The notes under the pieces: generated by a model | What the model was told of the DNA's origin: nothing | The model's input: the letters and a program-made list of their open reading frames with translations, nothing else | Database searches by the model: none | In this document: in pieces, positions 8,531-16,827 of the stretch | How the letters are laid out: the number at the start of each line of letters is the position of its first letter | How positions within the stretch are numbered: the stretch's first letter is position 1 | Assembly: GCA_003161615.1 (NCBI GenBank) | Contig: PMOB01000016.1 | Coordinates: 80,030 to 144,029 of the forward strand | Direction of reading: 5' to 3' | DNA length: 64,000 bases | Source: Actinomycetota bacterium | Lineage (GTDB): Bacteria; Actinomycetota; Thermoleophilia; Gaiellales; Gaiellaceae | Made by a program: the position numbers and the translations under genes

Positions 8531-8537
8531 TACGGTA
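8531..8537. promoter_or_regulatory. Mirror-image -10 boxes for dsbB and tRNA-Leu
   Basis: The heptamer TACGGTA gives TACGGT on the plus strand, ending 8 nt before the dsbB ATG, and TACCGT on the minus strand, ending 7 nt before the first base of tRNA-Leu. An ATGACG (minus strand, 8561-8556) lies 18 nt upstream of the minus box as a possible -35. If both are used, the two promoters compete for the same bases. Confidence 0.45.
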
Positions 8538-8544
8538 CGCACGG

Positions 8545-9129
8545 ATGGATCACGACGTCATCGTCGTCCTCTGCGCGCTCGCAGTTGCGGGTCAGGCGGT
8601 AATCGCGCTCATGCTCCTTGCCGGGCTGCTCGCCCTCGTCGGCGTTCGCGGCCCGCTCGACTCGATCCGCCGCATCTTCTGGGGTTACGAGCTCTGGGCG
8701 GGGTTCGTCGTCGCCGCCATCGCGACGGGCGGCAGCCTCTTCCTCTCCGAAATCAGGGCCTTCATCCCGTGCGATCTCTGCTGGTTCCAGCGCGTCTGCA
8801 TGTACCCGCTCTCGTGGATCCTGCTCGTGCTCGCCTGGCGCGGCGACCACCGAATCTCGCGGTATCTCCTTCCGTTCCCGGTCTTCGGCGCCGGCGTCTC
8901 GGTCTATCACCTCCTCATCGAGCACGGCGTGATCACCGAGCCGCAGTCGTGCTCGATCCTCCCCGGATCCCCCGTCGGCTGCGGCACCCAGTGGATCAAC
9001 GAGTTCGGCTACATCACGATCCCGCTGCTCGCGCTCACCGGCTTCCTCCTTCTCATCGGATTCTTGGTCCTTGCCAGCGCCGGATCGGGCGAGGAGACGG
9101 CTACGCTTCCCGCCGATGCCGAGCGGTAA
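8545..9129 (+). CDS. Disulfide bond formation protein, DsbB/BdbC family
   Basis: 194 residues with about five hydrophobic helices. The redox motif CDLCWFQRVCMYP near residue 75 is the CxxC of DsbB-type membrane oxidases; a second pair of cysteines (SCSILPGSPVGCG) lies in the following extracytoplasmic loop, as expected for the DsbA-interacting pair. DsbB re-oxidises DsbA-type thiol oxidases and passes electrons to quinone. It overlaps the DsbA-like gene by 14 nt, which supports a functional pair. The start is an ATG 8 nt after a TACGGT box. Confidence 0.9.
   Translation: MDHDVIVVLCALAVAGQAVIALMLLAGLLALVGVRGPLDSIRRIFWGYELWAGFVVAAIATGGSLFLSEIRAFIPCDLCWFQRVCMYPLSWILLVLAWRGDHRISRYLLPFPVFGAGVSVYHLLIEHGVITEPQSCSILPGSPVGCGTQWINEFGYITIPLLALTGFLLLIGFLVLASAGSGEETATLPADAER
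9102..9107 (+). promoter_or_regulatory. -10 box inside the end of dsbB
   Basis: TACGCT ends 8 nt before the ATG at 9116, offering a leaderless transcript for the DsbA-like gene in addition to read-through from dsbB. Confidence 0.3.
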
Positions 9130-10036
9130 GAGGGCCAGACAGCAGCGCCAGGCGGCGGGCACGCGGACGCCTCCGCCCGTGCGCTCGAAGGGCGGCGGAC
9201 TGGGCGGGCCGCGTCAGGCTTCGCCACGCACGCTCGCGATCGGCGGCGGAGTAGTTGTGATCGTCGCCATCGCCATCGTCCTCGCCGTCGTGCTCGGCAG
9301 CAGTGGCAGCGGCAACACCGGCCCGTCAAGCGGCGACACCCCAACGATCAAGCTCGTCTCGGGCACGCCGGCGGTGGGGAACTCCAAGAGCCCGAGCGCG
9401 GTTCAGGGCGCCGCGACCGCCGCGGCGTTGTTCCAGGGAATCCCACAGAGCCACTTCATCTTGGGCAAGCCGAACGCGCCCGTCGAGCTGACCGAGTTCA
9501 TCGACTTGCAGTGCCCGGTCTGCCAGGCGTTCGAGACGACCGTGCTTCCCACGATCGTCCAGAAGTATGTTCGCACCGGCAAGCTCCGGATCAAGATGGA
9601 GACCTGGTCGATCCTCGACCGGCCGGGAACAGGCGTCAACGACTCCGACCGCGGCCAGAAGGCGACCGTCGCCGCCGCAGGCCAGAACAAGGCGTTCGAT
9701 TTCGCCGAGCTCCTCTACTACAACCAGGGCACGGAGGACAGCAACTGGCTGAACGACGGAATCGTCTCGGCGACGGCAGCCAGCGTCGACGGTCTCAAGC
9801 CGGCCCAGCTCGTCAGCGACGCCAACTCGGCGGGCACGAAGCAGCTCATACAGCAGATCGACAGCCTCGCCAACACGCTCGCCGGCAAGAACACGACCGG
9901 CGGCTTCAACAGCACGGGGTTCATCGGCACGCCGGGGCTCTTCCTGACGAAGGGCAGCGGCGCGCCCGTCTTCTACGGCACCGGGCTCCCCACGGTCTCG
10001 AGCCTCGAGTCCGCGATCGACGCCCTGCTCAAGTAG
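9116..10036 (+). CDS. Membrane-anchored DsbA-like thiol oxidoreductase
   Basis: 306 residues. A basic N-terminal tail (about 40 residues) precedes one transmembrane helix (GGGVVVIVAIAIVLAVVLG), then a Ser/Gly linker and a thioredoxin-fold domain with the active site DLQCPVCQAFE (CPVC) near residue 140. The domain extends through FIGTPGLFLTKG, whose GTP carries the expected cis-Pro. The topology puts the domain outside the cell. Together with the overlapping DsbB it would introduce disulfides into exported proteins; the six-cysteine signal peptidase at 37347-38150 is a possible client (inference). An in-frame ATG at 9071 is less likely because of the larger overlap. Confidence 0.88.
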   Translation: MPSGKRARQQRQAAGTRTPPPVRSKGGGLGGPRQASPRTLAIGGGVVVIVAIAIVLAVVLGSSGSGNTGPSSGDTPTIKLVSGTPAVGNSKSPSAVQGAATAAALFQGIPQSHFILGKPNAPVELTEFIDLQCPVCQAFETTVLPTIVQKYVRTGKLRIKMETWSILDRPGTGVNDSDRGQKATVAAAGQNKAFDFAELLYYNQGTEDSNWLNDGIVSATAASVDGLKPAQLVSDANSAGTKQLIQQIDSLANTLAGKNTTGGFNSTGFIGTPGLFLTKGSGAPVFYGTGLPTVSSLESAIDALLK

Positions 10037-10073
10037 CGCCGCCGGAAATCCGCAAAGAGCGCCTTTTTTCCGC

Positions 10074-10103
10074 TTGACCCGAGTGGCCGGGTCCGGTTAG
10101 GCT
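10074..10103 (+). promoter_or_regulatory. Sigma-70-like promoter upstream of rmuC (distal)
   Basis: TTGACC at 10074-10079 and TAGGCT at 10098-10103 are 18 nt apart. It would give a leader of about 80 nt for rmuC. Confidence 0.45.
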
Positions 10104-10176
10104 CTCCGAGCTGGTTCCGATGGACTTTCGGGTTCGTCGGGGCCAGCATTTTATTTGGTCCATCCGACGCGGTCTC

Positions 10177-10182
10177 TAGGGT
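10177..10182 (+). promoter_or_regulatory. Proximal -10 box of rmuC
   Basis: TAGGGT ends 10 nt before the rmuC ATG; TTTGGT at 10154-10159 is a poor -35 at 17 nt. It is an alternative, nearly leaderless start to the distal promoter. Confidence 0.35.
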
Positions 10183-10192
10183 TCTGCGCCCC

Positions 10193-11212
10193 ATGATCGT
10201 CGGACTCCTGATCGGGTTGATCGTCGTCGCCGCGCTCGGCGCGGCCGTCGTCCTCCTGCCACGGTTTCTCCGCGGCGAGCTGAGCGCGCTGCGCGATCAG
10301 ACCGCGAACGACCTCTCGGCGCGCAACGCGGAAGTGGAGCTACGCCTGCAGGGCGTGGAGACGATGCTCAACACGCGGCTGACCGAGTCGACGGCTACGA
10401 CGAGCAAGATCCACGAGCGCCTCGGCGAGGTGACGAAGGCGACCGAGACGATGATCGCCCGCGCGCAGGATCTCGCCCGCCTCGAGCAGGCGCTGCGGCC
10501 ACCCAAAGCGCGCGGCGGCTTCGGCGAGCTGCTGCTGGAGAACCTGCTCCGCGACCGGCTGCCTCCTGACGCGTATTCGATGCAGCACACGTTTGCGACG
10601 GGCGACCGCGTCGACGCCGTGATCCGCGTCGACCGGCTCGTCCCCGTTGACTCCAAGTTCCCGCTCGACAACTTCGAGCTCATGGTCGCCGCCGAGGACG
10701 ACGCGCAGCGGCAGCTGCACGAAAAGGCCTTCGCGCGCGACGTGAAAGGCCACATCGACGCGATCGCCTCGAAGTACATCCTCCCGGCGGAAGGGACGTA
10801 CGACTTCGCGCTCATGTACCTGCCGGCGGAGGCGATCTACTACGAGCTCGTCTCCGGCAAGACAGGCGCGCTGCTCTCGTACGCACACGAGAAGCGCGTC
10901 TTCCCGGTCTCCGCGACGACGTTCACCGCATACCTGCAGGTGATCGTGATGGGGCTGAAGGGGCTACAGATCGAAAAGACCGCGCATGAGGTGATGGCTT
11001 ACTGCGCCTCGCTCCAGAGCGATTTCGGCCGCTTCCGGGAGGACTTCGAGCTTGTCGGCAAGCACATCGCGAATGCCCAGAGCAAGTACGTGTCCGCCGA
11101 CAAGCGCCTCGACCGGTTCGAGTCGAAGCTCGAGCGGGCCGCCGACCTCGAAGTCGAGACGGCGTCGCCCGAGCCGCCGGCGCTTCCGCACGCGCTCGAC
11201 TCTGCTGCTTAA
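10193..11212 (+). CDS. rmuC: DNA recombination protein RmuC
   Basis: 339 residues. An N-terminal transmembrane helix (residues 2-22) is followed by a coiled coil (about 25-100) and the nuclease-like RmuC domain with GGFGELLLENLLRD and VPVDSKFPLDNFE, the signatures of the family. RmuC limits DNA inversions at short inverted repeats in E. coli and is distantly related to PD-(D/E)XK nucleases. It is anchored at the inner face of the membrane by the N-terminal helix. It stands alone between the thiol oxidase pair and thioredoxin reductase. No Shine-Dalgarno sequence is visible. Confidence 0.9.
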   Translation: MIVGLLIGLIVVAALGAAVVLLPRFLRGELSALRDQTANDLSARNAEVELRLQGVETMLNTRLTESTATTSKIHERLGEVTKATETMIARAQDLARLEQALRPPKARGGFGELLLENLLRDRLPPDAYSMQHTFATGDRVDAVIRVDRLVPVDSKFPLDNFELMVAAEDDAQRQLHEKAFARDVKGHIDAIASKYILPAEGTYDFALMYLPAEAIYYELVSGKTGALLSYAHEKRVFPVSATTFTAYLQVIVMGLKGLQIEKTAHEVMAYCASLQSDFGRFREDFELVGKHIANAQSKYVSADKRLDRFESKLERAADLEVETASPEPPALPHALDSAA

Positions 11213-11308
11213 GCGGGGCTCTCTCAAGAGCGCACGAGCGCCGGGTCGGGAACGTCCAGCCGGGCTAGATCGTTTAATACAGCAGACACTTTTGCGAGAG
11301 AGGATTCG

Positions 11309-12292
11309 ATGAGCGACGTACGTGACCTGATCATCATCGGCGGCGGCCCCGCCGGCTACACGGCAGCGCTCTACGCAGCGCGCGCGAACCTGCAACCCCT
11401 CGTGATCGAGGGCTTCAACTGGGGTGGCCAGCTGATGATCACGAGCGACGTGGAGAACTATCCCGGCTACCCGGACGGAATCATGGGGCCGGAGATGATG
11501 ACCGAGTTCCGGCGCCAGGCCGAGCGCTTCGGCACCGAGTTCGTCACCGACAACGTGACGCGCGTGGACTTCTCCGAGCGGCCGTTCCGCGTCTGGGTCG
11601 AGGACACGGAGTACAGCGCCCGGACAGTGATCGTCGCGACCGGCGCGAGCGCGCGCTGGCTCGGCATCGACTCCGAGGAGCGGCTGAAGGGCCGCGGCGT
11701 CTCCGCCTGCGCGACGTGCGACGGCTCGTTCTTCCGCGACAAGCACATCTACGTCGTCGGTGGCGGCGACACCGCCTTCGAGGAGGCGCTCTTCCTCACG
11801 CGCTTCGGCTACAAGGTCTCGCTCGTCCACCGGCGCGACGAGTTCCGCGCCTCCCAGATCATGGTCGACCGCGCCCGCGCGCACGAGAAGATCGAGTTCA
11901 AGACGCCGTTCGTCGTCGACGAGGTGCTCGGCGAGGACTCGATCAGCGGACTGCGTCTCCGGAACACCGAGACCGGCGAGACGGAGGAAGTCGAGGCCGG
12001 CGCGCTCTTCATCGCGATCGGGCACGACCCGAACACGAAGCTCTTCGTCGACCAGCTCGACCACGACGAGAACGGCTACCTCGTCGCCAAGCCGGGCACG
12101 ACGGAGACGAACATCCCCGGCGTCTTCGCAGCCGGAGATGTCCAGGATCACATCTACCGGCAGGCCGTCACCGCTGCAGGCACGGGCTGTATGGCTGCGC
12201 TCGACGCCGAGCGCTTCCTCGCGGCCGAGGAGGGCCACATCGAAACCGCGCTCACCGCGCCACGGCCCGAAGCCGAGCCGACGAAGGTCTAG
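11309..12292 (+). CDS. trxB: Thioredoxin-disulfide reductase
   Basis: 327 residues. FAD-binding GGGPAGYTAALYAARA at the N-terminus, the redox-active CATCDGSFF near residue 133, the NADPH-binding VVGGGDTAFEEAL, and the C-terminal FAD motif GVFAAGDVQD are all present, so it is a typical low-molecular-weight TrxB. It passes electrons from NADPH to thioredoxin in the cytosol. GAGAGAGG lies 4 nt before the ATG, so this gene uses a leader. TTTAAT at 11273-11278 is a possible -10, without a good -35. The corA gene follows after 13 nt. Confidence 0.95.
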   Translation: MSDVRDLIIIGGGPAGYTAALYAARANLQPLVIEGFNWGGQLMITSDVENYPGYPDGIMGPEMMTEFRRQAERFGTEFVTDNVTRVDFSERPFRVWVEDTEYSARTVIVATGASARWLGIDSEERLKGRGVSACATCDGSFFRDKHIYVVGGGDTAFEEALFLTRFGYKVSLVHRRDEFRASQIMVDRARAHEKIEFKTPFVVDEVLGEDSISGLRLRNTETGETEEVEAGALFIAIGHDPNTKLFVDQLDHDENGYLVAKPGTTETNIPGVFAAGDVQDHIYRQAVTAAGTGCMAALDAERFLAAEEGHIETALTAPRPEAEPTKV

Positions 12293-12305
12293 GCCTCCGC
12301 GCGAG

Positions 12306-13217
12306 ATGGCCGGAACCTGGATCGACCTCCTCGACCCGAGCGCCGAGGAGCTGCGCGAGAAAGCGCCGCGCGAGCTCGAGGACACGGCGCTCGCGCAGCT
12401 GCTTGCACCACCACAACACGAAGACGAGCCGCGCCCGACCTTGCAGGGGCACGGCGACTACATCTTCGGCGTCTTCCTGATCGCCGTCGCGGTGCCGGAC
12501 GAGGACGAGGTCTACTACCAGGAGATCGACCTCGTCCTCACCCACGACACACTCCTCACCGTCCGCAAGACGCCGCCCGGTGGCCGTCCTGCCTGCGACG
12601 TCGCGATCCTCGGCAAGGTTCAGAAAGCCGACGAGTCGGCAGGAATGCTCGCCTACCGCCTCGTGGACGACATCGCCGAGCGCTACCTCGACCTCGTCGA
12701 CGCACTCAACGACGAGATCGACGAGCTCGAAGACCGCGTCGAGGAGCAGGCAGCCGAGCTGACGCGGGCGCGCATCTCCTCGCTCCGCCACGACCTCCTC
12801 CACATCCGCCGCACGCTCAGCCCGATGCGCGACGCCGTGCGGCGCGTGATCGACAACACCGTCGAGGTCGAAGAAGGGCCCGAAGTCTTCCCGCACGACG
12901 TCGAGGTCGCGTTCAACGCCTCCTACGACAAGTTCCTGCGCGCGTCCGACGGGCTCGATTTCGCGCGCGACCTCCTCGCCGGAGTCCGCGACTACCAGCA
13001 GGCGAAGATCGCGAACGACCAGAACGACGTCATGAAGCGGCTGACCGTGATCGCCGCGCTTCTCCTGCCGCCCACGTTCATCGTCGGTGTCTATGGCCAG
13101 AACTTCGTCGACATCCCCGAGCTCCGTTGGCACTACGGCTACGCCTTCAGCTGGGGCGTCATCGTCGGATCGACGCTGTTGCAGCTTTGGTGGTTCCGAC
13201 GGAAAGGCTGGTTCTGA
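12306..13217 (+). CDS. corA: CorA-family divalent cation transporter with GQN motif
   Basis: 303 residues. A soluble alpha/beta and helical cytoplasmic domain (DALNDEIDELEDRVEEQ; RRTLSPMRDAVRRVI) is followed by two C-terminal transmembrane helices and the pore loop. Where nearly all CorA proteins have YGMNF, this one reads VYGQNFVDIPEL, so Met is replaced by Gln in the selectivity motif. The second helix ends in RRKGWF, the usual basic tail. It forms an operon with trxB upstream and the GST-like gene, which overlaps it by about 28 nt. Mg, Co, Ni or Zn are possible substrates; the changed motif makes the ion uncertain. Confidence 0.87.
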   Translation: MAGTWIDLLDPSAEELREKAPRELEDTALAQLLAPPQHEDEPRPTLQGHGDYIFGVFLIAVAVPDEDEVYYQEIDLVLTHDTLLTVRKTPPGGRPACDVAILGKVQKADESAGMLAYRLVDDIAERYLDLVDALNDEIDELEDRVEEQAAELTRARISSLRHDLLHIRRTLSPMRDAVRRVIDNTVEVEEGPEVFPHDVEVAFNASYDKFLRASDGLDFARDLLAGVRDYQQAKIANDQNDVMKRLTVIAALLLPPTFIVGVYGQNFVDIPELRWHYGYAFSWGVIVGSTLLQLWWFRRKGWF

Positions 13218-13807
13218 TCCGCTGCTTCTGCGTTCCATTCTCGACCAACGTCGAGCGGATCGCGCTTGCTGCCGGATACAAGGGGATTCCGATCGAGTGG
13301 GTGGACGTCGAGCCGGACGACCGATCGCGCGTCGTCGCAGCGAGCGGACAGCCGCTCGTGCCGGTGCTCGTGGCGGACGACGAGGTGGTCGCGGACTCGC
13401 CGCGGGTCCTCCTCTGGCTCGAGGAGCGATTCCCGGAACCGCCGCTACTCCCGGCGGATCGTGCGCGCCGCGCCGAGGTGCTCGGCTTCGTCGACTGGTT
13501 CAACCGCGACTGGAAGCGGCTTCCGAACGCGCTCAACGACGGGGAGGGCGACGCCGCGGAGCACGCCGCGGAGATGCGCCGCGCGGTGACCGTGTTCGAG
13601 GAGCGGCTGAGCGGACAGGACTACCTCTTCGGCGAGTTCGGGCTCGCGGATGTGACGGTGTTCCCGTTCCTCAAGTACGCCGCGCTCGGCCGCCGAGACG
13701 ACGACACCGACCCGTTCCACGCCGTCCTCGTCGAGCACATGCAGCTCGCCGCGGGCTCGCCATTACACGCCTGGATCGCGCGTGTCGACGCGCGACCTCG
13801 CGGCTAA
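13190..13807 (+). CDS. Glutathione S-transferase-like protein
   Basis: About 205 residues. The N-terminal thioredoxin-like half reads VLIRCFCVPFSTNVERIALAA and has PLVPVLVADDEVVADSPRVL, with the cis-Pro and the SP pair of GST glutathione sites; the C-terminal half is all-helical with GEFGLADVTVFPFL, the conserved GST core. The start is uncertain: the GTG at 13190 overlaps corA by 28 nt and no ATG lies close to the fold's beginning. Actinobacteria mostly lack glutathione, so the thiol used, if any, is unknown. The RCFC pair could be redox-active. Confidence 0.72.
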   Translation: MVPTERLVLIRCFCVPFSTNVERIALAAGYKGIPIEWVDVEPDDRSRVVAASGQPLVPVLVADDEVVADSPRVLLWLEERFPEPPLLPADRARRAEVLGFVDWFNRDWKRLPNALNDGEGDAAEHAAEMRRAVTVFEERLSGQDYLFGEFGLADVTVFPFLKYAALGRRDDDTDPFHAVLVEHMQLAAGSPLHAWIARVDARPRG

Positions 13808-13817
13808 CCTGGGCCGC

Positions 13818-14270
13818 GTGCCGCACTTCATCTGCCCGAACTGCAAGGAGCGCTCGGTCGACACCGACGGCCTGGAGGGGCTCTACAACGAGGCGGTCGC
13901 GTGTCATCGCTGCGGCTTCGGGTTCCTCTTCGAACTGATGGACGACTACTACCCCGCACCGACGACGGGCTTCGTGACCTGCGACAAGCAGGGGCGGATC
14001 CTCGCGCTCGGGCGCGGCGTTTTCGAGCTGAGCGGCTGGAGCGAGCAGGACGTGATCGGCGCCGACGTCGTCTCCGCCTTCGGACTGCAGGGCTTCGAGG
14101 AGGAGAAGAATCCCGTCAAGCTCTCGCTCGAATGGGGCGTGCGGCGGCTCAACGAGAAGCTCGAGCTGCGGACGCACAGCGGCCAGCTCAAACGCGTCGT
14201 CGCGGACTTCTTTCCGGCGCTCGACGACGACGGCGGCCTCCTCGTCGCGCTCACGCCCGCGCAGGGCTAG
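13818..14270 (+). CDS. Zinc ribbon plus PAS-like domain protein
   Basis: About 150 residues. The N-terminus has ICPNCKER...ACHRCGFG, a two-CxxC zinc ribbon; from residue 50 onward TGFVTCDKQGRILALGRGVFELSGWSEQDVIGADVVSAF is a PAS-type fold with the usual VxxFG-like segment. There is no output domain, so it may act through partner binding. The GTG at 13818 is preferred; a GTG at 13782 would overlap the GST-like gene by 26 nt. It ends 3 nt before the stop of the converging antiporter gene. Its signal and partner are unknown. Confidence 0.65.
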   Translation: MPHFICPNCKERSVDTDGLEGLYNEAVACHRCGFGFLFELMDDYYPAPTTGFVTCDKQGRILALGRGVFELSGWSEQDVIGADVVSAFGLQGFEEEKNPVKLSLEWGVRRLNEKLELRTHSGQLKRVVADFFPALDDDGGLLVALTPAQG

Positions 14271-14273
14271 CCG

Positions 14274-15431
14274 CTATTCGTCCGACGGTGCGGGCGCGAC
14301 GGGCGCGGTCAGGTCGCGATGAGCGGCCGACTGAGGCTGGTAGAAGCGCTGCGCGATCGCCGTCGGGACGATCGCCGAGATCACCACGACGCCGATCAGC
14401 AGCGAGAACTGCGTCCGGTCGATGATCCCCGCCGAGAGGCCGAAGAGCGACGTGATCGTTCCGAAGGTGAGCCCAGTGGACATGAGCAGCGTGGTGAACG
14501 TCGCGTGCGGAGCCGTGAATCTCCGCGCGAGCGGATAGACGCCGATCAGCTTCGGCCCCATCTTCGCGGCGACGAGCACCCCGAGAATCCCCAGATTGGC
14601 CCAGAGAGCGCTCGTCGAGACGTTGAGCCCGCCTTTGAGGAAGAAGAACGGCGTCAGGAACGCGAACGAGACGACGCGCAGTCGCTCCTGCTCCATGCGA
14701 TGGGACGCGTAGAACCGCGACATCGCGAGGCCGAGGACGAACCCCGGCAGCGCGGCCTGCGAGTTCGCGCGCATGCCGAGCCACATGAGCAGGAAGAGGC
14801 ACGCGAACACGAGCTTGATCTCCGGCTCGATCACGCGGTTCCCGTAGCGCGGGAAGAAGTGGCGGGCCGTGTACGGCAGCCCAAAGATCAGGCCGACGGA
14901 GACGAGCGCGAAGGGGACGATCCACAGCGTCGGCTTGATGAAGAGGACGGTCAAGCCCGTGACGGTGGCGATGTCGGTGATGAACGTGGCGGACATCAGC
15001 CTCTTGCCGACGAGCTCCCGGTTCAGGCCCGTCTCCACCAGCACCGCGTAGACGACCGCGAGGCTCGTCGTCGAGAGCGCGAGCCCGCCGATCTCGGCCT
15101 GGCGGCGCGACCAGTCGAGCCCGTAGTACGCCACGAGCGCGACGACAGCGAACGGCGCGAAGAACGAGACAAGCCCGATCGAGACGGACGCCTTCCACTC
15201 CCGCACGAGCTGCGGGACGTCCACCTCCGCGCCTGCCTGGAAGGTGAGGACGATCCCTGCGAACGAGCCGACGAAGGTCAACCAGCTCGGAACGGAGACG
15301 TGCGCCACGTTGCCGACGATCACGCCGGCGAGCAACTCGATCAGCGCAACGGACAGCCCGAGCTCAACCGAGATGGTCGAGGCGAGCAGGACCGTTCCGG
15401 CCAGGACTGCTGCTAGTGCAAGGTCGCTCAC
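14274..15431 (-). CDS. Cation/proton antiporter, CPA2 (Kef/NapA-like) membrane domain
   Basis: 385 residues with about 12 hydrophobic helices and the family segments LIELLAGVIVGNVA, LTFQAGAEVDV, LSTTSLAVVYAVL and FFLKGGLNV. It ends without the RCK/TrkA-N domain seen in KefB/C, so any regulatory subunit must be separate. It exchanges H+ for Na+ or K+ across the cytoplasmic membrane; ion specificity cannot be read by eye. GGAGGAG lies 7 nt before the GTG start, one of the few strong Shine-Dalgarno sites in the window. The 116-nt divergent region to yqgE lies upstream. Confidence 0.87.
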   Translation of the reverse strand: MSDLALAAVLAGTVLLASTISVELGLSVALIELLAGVIVGNVAHVSVPSWLTFVGSFAGIVLTFQAGAEVDVPQLVREWKASVSIGLVSFFAPFAVVALVAYYGLDWSRRQAEIGGLALSTTSLAVVYAVLVETGLNRELVGKRLMSATFITDIATVTGLTVLFIKPTLWIVPFALVSVGLIFGLPYTARHFFPRYGNRVIEPEIKLVFACLFLLMWLGMRANSQAALPGFVLGLAMSRFYASHRMEQERLRVVSFAFLTPFFFLKGGLNVSTSALWANLGILGVLVAAKMGPKLIGVYPLARRFTAPHATFTTLLMSTGLTFGTITSLFGLSAGIIDRTQFSLLIGVVVISAIVPTAIAQRFYQPQSAAHRDLTAPVAPAPSDE

Positions 15432-15547
15432 CGCGTTCTCCTCCCAGGATTGGTCTCTTCTCTAGAGGCCATCAGCCCTGGAAGGGCGGTTGACGGGGAG
15501 CCTCATCCCCGAAATGACGCCGCCATCGTACAGGGCACAATGGAGAC

Positions 15548-16090
15548 GTGGACTCGTTGCGCGGACATCTTCTCGTCGCCTCGCCGGCGCTACTCGACCC
15601 GAACTTCAAGCGCGCCGTCATCCTCGTGACGGAGCACAACGACGAGGGCGCGGCCGGGCTCGTGCTCAACCACCCCTCCCCCGTCGGCGTCGCCGCGGCG
15701 GTGCCGCAGCTCGAGACGCTCGTCGAGGACGGCGAGCAGGTCTGGGTCGGCGGACCGGTGCAGCCCGACGCGGTGCTCGTGCTCGGCGAGTTCCTCGATC
15801 CCGACGACGCGGCCGTGCCGCTCTTCGACTCGCTCGGCTTCCCCTCGCTCGAGGAGCCGGAGGAAATCGTGCCCGCGACGACCCGGCGCCGCGTCTTCGC
15901 CGGCTACGCGGGCTGGGGCGCGGGACAGCTCGAGGAGGAACTGTCGAACGAGGACTGGATCCTCGAGCTCGCGGTTCCCGACGATGCGTTCACCGCCGAG
16001 CCCGATGAGCTGTGGGGAGATGTCCTCCGCCGCAAGGGCGGGATCTACGAGCTCGTCGCGCGGATGCCCGAAGATCCGTCGCTCAACTAG
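15548..16090 (+). CDS. YqgE/AlgH family protein (DUF179)
   Basis: 180 residues with the family signatures LRGHLLVASPALLDPNFKRA, LVLNHPSP and WVGGPVQPDAV, and the later GYAGWGAGQLEEEL. The biochemical role is unknown; AlgH was first linked to alginate regulation in Pseudomonas. The start is the GTG at 15548; CACAAT ends 6 nt upstream and ATGACG 16 nt before that, a possible promoter. The TAG stop shares CTAG with the stop of the converging methyltransferase gene. Confidence 0.9.
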   Translation: MDSLRGHLLVASPALLDPNFKRAVILVTEHNDEGAAGLVLNHPSPVGVAAAVPQLETLVEDGEQVWVGGPVQPDAVLVLGEFLDPDDAAVPLFDSLGFPSLEEPEEIVPATTRRRVFAGYAGWGAGQLEEELSNEDWILELAVPDDAFTAEPDELWGDVLRRKGGIYELVARMPEDPSLN

Positions 16091-16827
16091 AGCCGCGCGA
16101 ACGCGAACACGTAGGTGAGTCGCGGCATCGCGAAGCGGTCGCCGTACTTCGACGCGAGGGCGTGCACCGCGGCCAAGGCCCGCTCGCGCTCTTCGGGGGA
16201 GACGACGAGATAGTCGCTCGCGGTCGCGAGATAGCCGACCAGCGCGTCCGGGCTCGACTCCATCACGGTCTCGACGACCGTCCGCCCGACATCGCGGAAC
16301 CACGGCGCGGCCGGCAGTTCCTCCTCGCGATACGGCTCGTGTCCCGCGTAGCCGACGAGCTCTCCGAGCTCCTTCTGCAGCGGATCGCGCTCGTCCCACC
16401 AGTTCCACAGGAGCGCGAGCCCGCCGCCGGGCCGGAGAACGCGCTGGAGCTCCGGCAGCGCCCGTTCGCGGTCGAACCAGTGGAACGCCTGAGCGGCAAA
16501 GGCGGCGTCGATGCTCGCATCGGGCAATGGGATCGCCTCGGCAGGCGCCTCGTGCGCCTCGGCCTCGGGCACCACCAGCCGCAGCTGGTCGAGCATCGCG
16601 CCGCCGGGCTCGACTGCAACCGTCTCGAACCCGGCCGCGACGAGCACGCGCGTCAGCTTGCCGGTGCCGGCGCCGACGTCGAGGACGCGGGCTCCGGGCT
16701 CGAGCCCGAGCTGCGCGGCAGCCCATTCGACCGCCTCGACGGGATAGTCGGGCCGGTGCCGCTCATACTCCTGCGCGACCGTCTCGAAGCTGCGGGCGCG
16801 CTCGGCGCGATTCCTGATCTCAGACAC
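16087..16827 (-). CDS. Class I SAM-dependent methyltransferase (UbiE-like)
   Basis: 246 residues. Motif I RVLDVGAGTGKLTRVL near residue 52, the acidic end of strand 2 in VAVEPGG, AAFAAQAFHWFDRERAL and LRPGGGLALLWNWW identify a small-molecule methyltransferase of the Methyltransf_11 type. The N-terminal RARSFETVAQEYERHRPDYP is typical. It overlaps nth by 8 nt, so it is the distal gene of the addB-addA-nth operon. The substrate is unknown. Confidence 0.85.
   Translation of the reverse strand: MSEIRNRAERARSFETVAQEYERHRPDYPVEAVEWAAAQLGLEPGARVLDVGAGTGKLTRVLVAAGFETVAVEPGGAMLDQLRLVVPEAEAHEAPAEAIPLPDASIDAAFAAQAFHWFDRERALPELQRVLRPGGGLALLWNWWDERDPLQKELGELVGYAGHEPYREEELPAAPWFRDVGRTVVETVMESSPDALVGYLATASDYLVVSPEERERALAAVHALASKYGDRFAMPRLTYVFAFARL

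Noticed and set aside
10064..10069. Run of six T after the DsbA-like gene as an intrinsic terminator
   Set aside because: Only a 4-bp GCGC stem can form before the run, too weak for a terminator.
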